Assembly: GCF_000024025.1 (NCBI RefSeq)
Contig: NC_013131.1
Coordinates: 6,820,001 to 6,884,000, forward strand
Length of the DNA stretch: 64,000 nt
Reading direction: 5' to 3'
DNA from: Catenulispora acidiphila DSM 44928
GTDB lineage: Bacteria; Actinomycetota; Actinomycetes; Streptomycetales; Catenulisporaceae
The position numbers and the translations under genes are program-made. Below, piece by piece: positions 23,892-30,579 of the stretch; the first letter of the stretch is position 1; each line of letters begins with the position of its first letter. Below the pieces are notes generated by a model, which saw only the letters and a list, made by a program, of their open reading frames with translations, was not told the origin of the DNA and did not search any database.

Positions 23892-24021
23892 AACTGGCGC
23901 TTGTCTACCCGAGGCTGGACCGGATTCTTGGCAGTCTCCGGTCCAGCTTTGGGAGGTGTTCGTGAAACGCGATCCGGGTGACAGACTCAGGGCACAGATA
24001 ACGACCTGAGGGGATCAAGAC

Positions 24022-24750
24022 ATGACGATCGATGTTGTCGACGAATCGGTTCCGGCGGACGGAACGCGTGGGCAGCATGTGCTCGACCTTCTGGACAAGG
24101 CCATCAACACGCAGACCCCGCTGGTGCGCAAGAACATCGCGCGGGCCCGGCAGAAGAACCCGGAAGCGCCGCCGGCGCGCGTGATCCGGAACCTGGAGCG
24201 GATGTATGTCAGTGCTTTGACCGGCTCTGGCGCCGCGGTGGGAGGAACCGCGGCGGCGCCCGGTGTCGGCACGGGAGTCGCGCTGGCCCTGTCGGCGGGC
24301 GAGGCTCTGTCGTCGCTGGAGCTGAGCGTCTTGTTCGCGCTGTCGATCGCCGAGGTCCACGGGGTTCGCATCGACGAGATCGAGCGCCGCCGGACCATCG
24401 TGATGGGCATCATGCTCGGCGGGTCGGGCTCGTCCACCATCGCCAAGATCTCCGAGCGCACGGGACAGCACTGGGGACGTCAGATCGTCGCCAAGGTGCC
24501 CGCCGAGAGCCTGCGCCAGATCAACAAGGTCCTGGGACGGAACTTCGTCACCAAATACGGGACCAAGCAGGGAGTCATCGTCCTCGGTCGGGTGGCGCCG
24601 TTCGGGATCGGCGCCGTGATCGGCGGCGGCGCCAACGCCGCGCTCGCGACGCTGTCGGTGCGGGCCGGTCGCCGCGCGTTCGGCCCGCCGCCGGAAGCGT
24701 GGCCGGAATCCGAACACAGCGCGGCAGCAGAGCCGATTTCGGCGCCGTGA
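24022..24750 (+). CDS. EcsC-like hypothetical protein
   Basis: A 242-aa protein of unknown role. Two Gly/Ala-rich amphipathic stretches stand out, GTAAAPGVGTGVALALSAGEALSS (about residues 75-100) and APFGIGAVIGGGANAALATLSVRAGRRAF near the C-terminus. A Gly-rich P-x-x-G-x-x-IG-G-x-x-N motif just before a basic R-x-x-RRAFGPPP end is typical of EcsC-family proteins, which associate with membranes. I rate that family call as probable, not certain. The ATG at 24022 follows GAGGGGATCAAGAC. It is a single gene between ggt and the LysE-type exporter. Confidence 0.6.
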   Translation: MTIDVVDESVPADGTRGQHVLDLLDKAINTQTPLVRKNIARARQKNPEAPPARVIRNLERMYVSALTGSGAAVGGTAAAPGVGTGVALALSAGEALSSLELSVLFALSIAEVHGVRIDEIERRRTIVMGIMLGGSGSSTIAKISERTGQHWGRQIVAKVPAESLRQINKVLGRNFVTKYGTKQGVIVLGRVAPFGIGAVIGGGANAALATLSVRAGRRAFGPPPEAWPESEHSAAAEPISAP

Positions 24751-24761
24751 CAGGAAGAGCC

Positions 24762-25376
24762 TCAGCTCCGGGCGGCCATCGCGACGCCGAGGGTGATCAT
24801 GGTGATGGCGATGACGCCGTCCAGGACGCGCCAGGCTTTGGGGCGGGCGAGGAGTTTGCCGAGGCGGCCGGCGCCGAAGCCGAGGGTGGTGAACCACAGG
24901 ATGCTGGCGGTGGTGGCGCCTAGGGCGAAGGACCAGTGGGCGTTGCCGTAGCTGTTGCCGACGGTTCCTAGGAGTAGGACGGTGTCGAGGTAGACGTGGG
25001 GGTTGAGCCAGGTTAGGGCTAGGCAGGTCAGGACTGCTGTGCGGAGGGTGGTTTCGCCTGTGCCGTCGGCTGCTAGGTGGTCCTGGTGTTTCCAGGCTCG
25101 GCGGGCGGCGAGGAGGCCGTAGGTCACCAGGAATGCGGCGCCGATCCAGGCTATGGCGGTCACGGCGGTCGGCATGGAGCGGACGAGGGCGCCGAGGCCG
25201 CCTACGCCGGCGGCTATGAGGACGGCGTCGGAGGCGGCGCAGATGGTGACGATGATGCCGACGTGCTCGCGGCGGACTCCCTGGCGCAGGACGTAGGCGT
25301 TCTGCGCGCCGATCGCGATGATCAGGGACAGGCCGGTGCCGAGGCCGGCTGCGGCCGCCGCGAGGGAGGAGGTCAT
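24762..25376 (-). CDS. LysE/ArgO-type amino-acid exporter
   Basis: A 204-aa membrane protein with six predicted helices. The conserved first helix IIAIGAQNAYVLRQGVRREHVG and the NPHVYLD motif (LALTWLNPHVYLDTVLLLGTVG) are diagnostic for LysE/ArgO, which exports lysine and arginine by cation exchange when intracellular levels are high. The ATG at 25376 is supported by GGAGG 7 nt upstream and by the conserved N-terminus. It is divergent, with only 67 bp between, from a LysR regulator of the LysG/ArgP class, the standard arrangement in actinobacteria in which the regulator activates export in response to basic amino acids. Confidence 0.93.
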   Translation of the reverse strand: MTSSLAAAAAGLGTGLSLIIAIGAQNAYVLRQGVRREHVGIIVTICAASDAVLIAAGVGGLGALVRSMPTAVTAIAWIGAAFLVTYGLLAARRAWKHQDHLAADGTGETTLRTAVLTCLALTWLNPHVYLDTVLLLGTVGNSYGNAHWSFALGATTASILWFTTLGFGAGRLGKLLARPKAWRVLDGVIAITMITLGVAMAARS

Positions 25377-25443
25377 GGGGACGATGCTAGGAAGGCCTGT
25401 GATCCTCAGGCCAGCTAACTTTTCTTGGCTATCATTAGAGATC
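25377..25443. promoter_or_regulatory. Divergent control region of the exporter/LysR pair
   Basis: The 67-bp space holds an AT-rich core CTAACTTTTCTTGGCTATCATTAGAG, unusual in this GC-rich background, that must contain both promoters and the LysG-type operator. Confidence 0.55.
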
Positions 25444-26394
25444 ATGATGACGGACCTGCCGCTGGACCACGTGCGCACCCTCCTGGTCGCGGTGGACGCC
25501 GGCACCTTCGAGGCCGCTGCCCGCATCCTGCACGTCACCCCCTCCGCGGTCAGCCAGCGGATCAAGGCGCTGGAGCAGCGCACCGGCCGCGTGCTGCTGG
25601 TCCGCTCCAAGCCGCTGCGCCCGACCGAGTCCGGCGTGGCGGTGGTGCGCTTCGCCCGGCAGCTGGCGTGGCTGGAGGACGCCGCCCGGGCGGAGCTGGG
25701 ACTGGCCGGCGCGGACCAAGCCGATGCCGCTCATGACGCTCATGCCGCCGATGGCACCAGCGCCGCCCCGGTCCAGACCCTGTCGATCGCCGTGAATTCG
25801 GACTCGCTGAGCACCTGGTTCCCCGAGGTGACCGCACGCTTCAGCCCGGAGGCGGCGGTCTGCTTCGACCTCCACCGCGAAGACCAGGACTACACCGACG
25901 AGCTGCTGCGCGCCGGGTTGGTGATGGCCGCCATCTCCTCCTCGCCGAAGCCGGTCCAGGGATGCGTGGTGCGACCGCTGGGGCGCATGCGCTACCGCGC
26001 GGTCGCCACCCACGGCTTCGTCAGGCGCTGGCTGCCGGGCGGCGTCGGCGCGACGGATCTGGCTGCCGCGCTCGCCGTCGCGCCGGTCATCATCTTCAAC
26101 CGCAAAGACGATCTGCAGGACGGCTTTCTGCGCGGCATCGGAGCACCAGCCAGCGGACCGCGCCACTACCTTCCGGCGACGGACGCGTACCTGTACGCGG
26201 TGGAGTCCGGATACGGCTGGGGACTGATCCCGGACGTGCAGGCCAAGCAGTTCGGCCAGGTGGAGCTGGTCGAGCTGGCGCCGGGACGGCCGGTGGACGT
26301 GCCGCTGTACTGGCAGCAGTGGAGGCTCGCGCCGCCGATGCTGACCGAGGTCGGGGAGGTCGCGGTGGAGGTCGCGGCACGACGCCTCGCGTAG
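25444..26394 (+). CDS. LysR-family regulator, LysG/ArgP type
   Basis: A 316-aa transcription factor. The N-terminal winged helix contains FEAAARILHVTPSAVSQRIKALEQRTG (residues about 22-48), the classical LysG/ArgP recognition region. The effector domain (about residues 100-316) follows a linker that is longer than usual because of an AHDAHAADGTSAAP insert. TDAYLYAVESGYGWGLIPD is a conserved part of the effector pocket. It should activate the divergent exporter when lysine or arginine accumulates. ATG 25444 is used; an adjacent ATG at 25447 is equally possible. Confidence 0.92.
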   Translation: MMTDLPLDHVRTLLVAVDAGTFEAAARILHVTPSAVSQRIKALEQRTGRVLLVRSKPLRPTESGVAVVRFARQLAWLEDAARAELGLAGADQADAAHDAHAADGTSAAPVQTLSIAVNSDSLSTWFPEVTARFSPEAAVCFDLHREDQDYTDELLRAGLVMAAISSSPKPVQGCVVRPLGRMRYRAVATHGFVRRWLPGGVGATDLAAALAVAPVIIFNRKDDLQDGFLRGIGAPASGPRHYLPATDAYLYAVESGYGWGLIPDVQAKQFGQVELVELAPGRPVDVPLYWQQWRLAPPMLTEVGEVAVEVAARRLA

Positions 26395-26449
26395 GCGGGA
26401 GGAACCGTTGCGCAGGCGAGGCGGCGGAACTGTCACCGAGATCGCACGC

Positions 26450-27202
26450 TCAGATCCCGAAGCGCGCCGCCAGCCCATCCAGCATCGCCTGGAGTCCCAA
26501 CTCGAACTCCCGCACCGCGTCCACCGGCGCCAGTCCGTCGGTGACGAGCGCCGCGAACCGAGGGTAGCGTCCGCTGCGCAGCAGCCACTGCATGTTCGCG
26601 CGTAGCAGCAGCCTGACATCCCCGTCGGCGCCGTAGCCGCGCCGCTCCAGCATCATGCGCTGGTTCACCTCGCCGTCGGCGGCGCCGCGCGCGTAGGCGT
26701 CCAGCGCCCTGATGAGCTGCATCTTCTGATCACCGGTGAGCGGCAGCGGTTCCAGCGCGGCGAGCATGCGCTCCAGGACCTGGTTGCGGCTGGGGGTCAG
26801 GGTGGCCGGGACCTGGGACTGCGCCGCCGGGAGCCAGGGGTGGGCCAGCGCCGTGGCGCGGCGGCGGTGGGCCGCCTCGCCGAAGACCGCGCGCCAGTCC
26901 TCGGGGTCGGCGGTCAAGGTGGCGGGGTCGCTGACCGCGTCGGTCATCAGCTCCAGGAGTTCGTCCTTGCTGTCGACGTAGCGGTACAGGGCCATGGTGG
27001 CCACGCCGAGGCGTTCGGCGAGCTTGCGCATGGAGACGGCTTCCAGGCCTTCGGCGTCGGCGAGGGCGACGGCGGCTTCGGCGATCCGGTCGTGGGTCAG
27101 GGTGCTGCGGGCGGTGCGGGGGGCGTCGAGGCGCTCCCAGATCGTCGCCGGGATCTCCCCGTCCGCCGCGGAGGGGGCGCCCTCGCTCTTGGTCTTCGCC
27201 AT
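26450..27202 (-). CDS. TetR-family regulator (TetR_C / TetR class C-terminal domain)
   Basis: A 250-aa repressor. The helix-turn-helix lies at about residues 35-85 (RIAEAAVALADAEGLEAVSMRKLAERLGVATMALYRYVDSKDELLELM), with a long N-terminal arm rich in charged residues. The C-terminal domain (about 90-250) is helical and resembles the tetracycline-repressor-like class, with a FELGLQAMLDGL end. It diverges from an FMN reductase gene over a 155-bp region with a clear palindrome, so it most likely represses both. The ATG at 27202 begins MAKTKSEG; upstream codons read through the operator region and are not coding. Confidence 0.9.
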   Translation of the reverse strand: MAKTKSEGAPSAADGEIPATIWERLDAPRTARSTLTHDRIAEAAVALADAEGLEAVSMRKLAERLGVATMALYRYVDSKDELLELMTDAVSDPATLTADPEDWRAVFGEAAHRRRATALAHPWLPAAQSQVPATLTPSRNQVLERMLAALEPLPLTGDQKMQLIRALDAYARGAADGEVNQRMMLERRGYGADGDVRLLLRANMQWLLRSGRYPRFAALVTDGLAPVDAVREFELGLQAMLDGLAARFGI

Positions 27203-27227
27203 GCCGGAAGCCTCCCATGGGTCGTCT

Positions 27228-27284
27228 TGTGTACATCGTACGCGCCGAGGTACGGTGTACGCACTGGAGCGTACAGCGTACACA
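27228..27284. promoter_or_regulatory. TetR operator cluster
   Basis: The centre is a perfect inverted repeat TGTACGC (27256-27262), 6-bp spacer, GCGTACA (27269-27275). It is flanked symmetrically by TGTGTAC-ATC-GTACGC (27228-27243) and GCGTAC-AGC-GTACACA (27269-27284), which are inverted copies of each other. All are built on GTAC. The site lies between the divergent TetR and FMN reductase genes. Confidence 0.75.
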
Positions 27285-27357
27285 TTCAGCCCACTCATCA
27301 GTACCAGACCAGCACGTCAGCCTGCCACCACGCCATCCACTCCCAAGGGGGATCACC

Positions 27358-28002
27358 ATGACCGCCGGCACAGCCACCGCCACCGCCGACTCCGCCGCGC
27401 CGCCCTCGGACGCCGCCGCGAACCCCGACCCGCTGCGCGTCGCCGTCATCATCGGCAGCACCCGCGCGGGCCGCTTCGCCCCGACCGTGGCCGACTGGTT
27501 CCTCGCCGGCGCCGCCGAGCACCGCCCCGATCTGGTCTTCGACCTGATCGACCTGGCCGAGGCGGACCTGCCGCTGACCATGACCGGCTTCGGGCAGCCG
27601 CGTCCGGAGGCGGTCGCCGCCCTCGCGCCGCGGCTGGTCGACGCCGACGCCTTCGTCGTGGTCACCCCCGAGTACAACCACAGCTTCCCGGCGGTGCTGA
27701 AGAGCGCGATCGACTGGTACCACGGCGAATGGAGCCGCAAGCCGGTCGCGTTCATCTCCTACGGCGGCGTCTCCGGCGGGCTGCGCGCCGTACAGCAACT
27801 GCGCCACGTCTTCATCGAGCTCTCGGCGGTGCCGATCCGCGACACGATCAGCTTCACCGAGTACTGGAACCAGTTCGCCGAGGACCAGTCGTGGCCGCGT
27901 CCCTCCGAAAACCGCGACAAAGCCTTGGTGAGCCTGCTGGATCAGCTCGTCTGGACCGCCACGACGCTGCGCGCGGGCCGCCGCAGGGAAGCCGCCGGCT
28001 GA
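27358..28002 (+). CDS. NADPH-dependent FMN reductase
   Basis: A 214-aa flavodoxin-like reductase. The FMN phosphate-binding loop is GSTRAGRFAP (about residues 38-47), and the second flavin motif is TPEYNHSFPAVLKSAIDW (about 103-120), followed by YGGVSGG. The first 27 residues are a Thr/Ala-rich disordered extension. Enzymes of this family reduce FMN, quinones, azo compounds or chromate with NAD(P)H. AAGGGGG precedes the ATG at proper distance. Placement opposite a TetR gene with shared operator suggests induction by a toxic quinone or similar compound, which is inference. Confidence 0.92.
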   Translation: MTAGTATATADSAAPPSDAAANPDPLRVAVIIGSTRAGRFAPTVADWFLAGAAEHRPDLVFDLIDLAEADLPLTMTGFGQPRPEAVAALAPRLVDADAFVVVTPEYNHSFPAVLKSAIDWYHGEWSRKPVAFISYGGVSGGLRAVQQLRHVFIELSAVPIRDTISFTEYWNQFAEDQSWPRPSENRDKALVSLLDQLVWTATTLRAGRRREAAG

Positions 28003-28006
28003 AAAC

Positions 28007-28044
28007 TTGCCCTCAGCGCAAAAAAATAATTGCGCTCAGCGCAA
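28007..28044. promoter_or_regulatory. Two operator copies TTGCSCTCAGCGCAA upstream of the second TetR gene
   Basis: TTGCGCTCAGCGCAA (28030-28044) is a palindrome with a 3-bp centre; TTGCCCTCAGCGCAA (28007-28021) differs in one base. Their starts are 23 bp apart with an A-rich tract (AAAAAAATAA) between them that could serve as the -10 region. This is a strong candidate for autoregulation by the TetR gene that starts at 28065. Confidence 0.75.
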
Positions 28045-28064
28045 GTTCGGGAGAAGGTGTATCC

Positions 28065-28769
28065 GTGTCCGCAGACGACAACGACGCGGGCTCCCGGCGC
28101 GAACGCAAACGCCTGGAGACGCGCAACTGCATCAGCCAGGCGGCGCTGCAGCTCACCCTGGAGAACGGCGGGCTGCAGAACGTCAGCCCGGACGAGATCG
28201 CCGAGCGCGCCGGGGTCTCCCCGCGCACGTTCCACAACTACTTCCACAGCCGCGAGGCCGCGCTCGGGGCGCTGCCCGGGGACCGCGCCAGGCGCGTGGC
28301 GCTGGCCTTCAGCGAGCGCCCCGCCGCCGAACCCTTCGACGTCGCGCTGGCCGAGGCGGTCGTCGCGGAGTACACGCTGGGGCACGAGCCGGACAAGGCC
28401 GTGGTCAGCAAACTCCACGCGATCATGGCCGACGGCGGCTTCACCAAGGAGGCGCTGCGCCGGGTGATGGCCGACGAGGGGGCGCGGCCGCACCTGCTGG
28501 AGTCGATGCGCCAGCTCGAGGACGCCCTGACCCCGGTCATCGGCACCCGGCTGGGGCTGGATCCGAACGAGGACCTGCTGCCGCGGATCGTCGCGGCGGC
28601 GGTGAACGGCGCGGTGCGGGTGGCCACGAAATATTGGCTGCACGAGGACTCCGAGGTCCCCTACACTGCCCTGCTGCGCCAAGCGGTCCGCACCGCCGCG
28701 GCGCTGGCCGAACAGCCCTCGCTCCCCTACCCGCCTGGGCCCAGCGTACCGGAAAACGCAAACCCCTGA
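28065..28769 (+). CDS. TetR/AcrR-family regulator upstream of the ABC exporter
   Basis: A 234-aa repressor. The helix-turn-helix covers about residues 10-55 (ETRNCISQAALQLTLENGGLQNVSPDEIAERAGVSPRTFHNYFHSREAAL), with the FHNYF signature of AcrR-type members. The helical C-terminal ligand domain is about 175 residues. Start GTG at 28065 has GGGAGAAGG upstream; a GTG at 28057 is out of frame. The downstream ABC exporter begins only 76 bp after the stop, in the same direction, so the regulator probably controls the exporter through the paired palindromes upstream. The ligand is unknown but would be a substrate of the exporter. Confidence 0.9.
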   Translation: MSADDNDAGSRRERKRLETRNCISQAALQLTLENGGLQNVSPDEIAERAGVSPRTFHNYFHSREAALGALPGDRARRVALAFSERPAAEPFDVALAEAVVAEYTLGHEPDKAVVSKLHAIMADGGFTKEALRRVMADEGARPHLLESMRQLEDALTPVIGTRLGLDPNEDLLPRIVAAAVNGAVRVATKYWLHEDSEVPYTALLRQAVRTAAALAEQPSLPYPPGPSVPENANP

Positions 28770-28845
28770 TTTCGCATACAGTGCTCGCCCGGTCACGCCG
28801 ACCGCCACCGTGAAGCCGGCATGCCGTGCCAGATGGGACGACTTC

Positions 28846-30579
28846 ATGCTTATCAAAATCCTGAGACAATACCTGCGACCGTACAAAGGACCGATCTATC
28901 TGGTCCTGGCGCTGCAGTTCGTGCAGACGCTGTGCGCGTTGTACCTGCCCACGCTCAACGCCGACATCATCGACGACGGCGTGGTCAAGGGCGACACCGG
29001 ATACGTCATCAAGACCGGCGCCCTGATGCTGGTCTTCTCGCTGCTGCAGATCGCCTGCTCGGTCGGCGCCGTCTACTTCGGCGCCCGGACCGCGACGGCG
29101 CTGGGCCGGGACCTGCGGGCCGGCATCTTCGACCGGGTCCAGGCCTTCTCCACCCGCGAGGTCGGCCGCTTCGGCGCGCCCTCGCTGCTCACCCGCACCA
29201 CCAACGACGTGCTGCAGGTGCAGATGGTGGTCCTGATGACCTTCACCATGGCCGCCGCCGCGCCGGTGATGCTGGTCGGCGGCGTCATCCTGGCGCTGCG
29301 CCAGGACGTGCCGCTGTCCGGGCTGCTGGTCGCGATCATCCCGGCGCTGGCCATCGCGATCGGGATCATCATCAGCCGCATGGGCCCGCTGTTCCGGATC
29401 GTGCAGGTCCGCATCGACAAGATCAACGGTGTGATGCGCGAGCAGATCACCGGTATCCGCGTCATCCGTGCCTTCGTCAAGGACGAGCACGAGAACCAGC
29501 GCTACGGCCGGGCCAACGAGGAGCTGCTGGACGTCTCGCTGCGCGTGGGCAAGCTGATGGCGCTGATGTTCCCGGTCGTGATGACGATCGTGAACTTCGC
29601 CAGCGTCGGCGTGCTGTGGTTCGGCGCGCACCGCATCGACTCCGGCGGGATGCAGATCGGGTCGCTGACGGCGTTCCTGAGCTACCTGATGCAGATCCTG
29701 ATGTCGGTCATGATGACCACGTTCATGTTCATGATGGTTCCCCGGGCCGCGGTCTGCGCCGACCGCATCGGCGAGGTGCTGGAGACCGAGTCCAGCGTCG
29801 TCCCGCCGGTCGTGGCGCTGGTGCCGCAGACCTCCGGCACGCTGGAGTTGCGCGGCGCGAGCTTCAAGTACCCCGGCGCCGAGGACTGCGTGCTGAACGA
29901 GGTGTCGCTGACCGCGCGGCCCGGGGAGACCACCGCGATCATCGGCTCCACCGGCGCGGGCAAGACCACGCTGCTGAACCTGGTGCCCCGGCTGGCCGAC
30001 GTCACCGACGGCGCGGTGCTGGTCGACGGTGTGGACGTGCGCCAGCTCGATCCCCAGCGGCTGACCGAGACGGTGGCCATCGTGCCGCAGAAGCCGTATC
30101 TGTTCACCGGCACCATCGCCTCCAACCTGCGCTACGGCCGGCCCGACGCCTCCGATGAGGAACTGTGGGAGGCGCTGGAGACCGCGCAGGCGCGGGACTT
30201 CGTCGAGCGCATGCCCGAGGGCCTGAACGCCCCGATCGCCCAGGGCGGGACCAACGTCTCCGGCGGCCAGCGGCAGCGCCTGGCGATCGCCCGCGCGCTG
30301 GTGCACAAGCCGGAGATCTTCCTGTTCGACGACTCGTTCTCGGCCCTGGACTACAGCACCGACGCCCGGCTGCGCGCCGCGCTGGTGGACCAGACCCGGG
30401 AGTCCACGGTGGTCATCGTCGCGCAGCGCGTCTCCACGATCCGCACCGCGGACCGCATCATCGTCCTGGACCGGGGCGTGGTGGTCGGGTCCGGGACCCA
30501 CAGCGAGCTGATGGAATCCAACGAGACCTACCGGGAGATCGTGCTCTCGCAGCTCACCGAAGAGGAGGCCGCGGCATGA
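28846..30579 (+). CDS. ABC exporter half-transporter (permease plus ATPase), subunit 1
   Basis: A 577-aa type IV exporter subunit: six membrane helices over about residues 15-300, then a nucleotide-binding domain. Walker A is GSTGAGKTTLL, the signature VSGGQRQRLAIARAL, Walker B IFLFDDSFSALD. The residue after the Walker B aspartate is Asp instead of the catalytic Glu, so this subunit carries the degenerate ATP site of a heterodimeric pair. ATG 28846 (MLIKILRQYLRPYKG) is the natural family start; an upstream ATG at 28810 is less likely. The stop overlaps the next gene (ATGA), giving tight coupling to its partner. Confidence 0.93.
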   Translation: MLIKILRQYLRPYKGPIYLVLALQFVQTLCALYLPTLNADIIDDGVVKGDTGYVIKTGALMLVFSLLQIACSVGAVYFGARTATALGRDLRAGIFDRVQAFSTREVGRFGAPSLLTRTTNDVLQVQMVVLMTFTMAAAAPVMLVGGVILALRQDVPLSGLLVAIIPALAIAIGIIISRMGPLFRIVQVRIDKINGVMREQITGIRVIRAFVKDEHENQRYGRANEELLDVSLRVGKLMALMFPVVMTIVNFASVGVLWFGAHRIDSGGMQIGSLTAFLSYLMQILMSVMMTTFMFMMVPRAAVCADRIGEVLETESSVVPPVVALVPQTSGTLELRGASFKYPGAEDCVLNEVSLTARPGETTAIIGSTGAGKTTLLNLVPRLADVTDGAVLVDGVDVRQLDPQRLTETVAIVPQKPYLFTGTIASNLRYGRPDASDEELWEALETAQARDFVERMPEGLNAPIAQGGTNVSGGQRQRLAIARALVHKPEIFLFDDSFSALDYSTDARLRAALVDQTRESTVVIVAQRVSTIRTADRIIVLDRGVVVGSGTHSELMESNETYREIVLSQLTEEEAAA

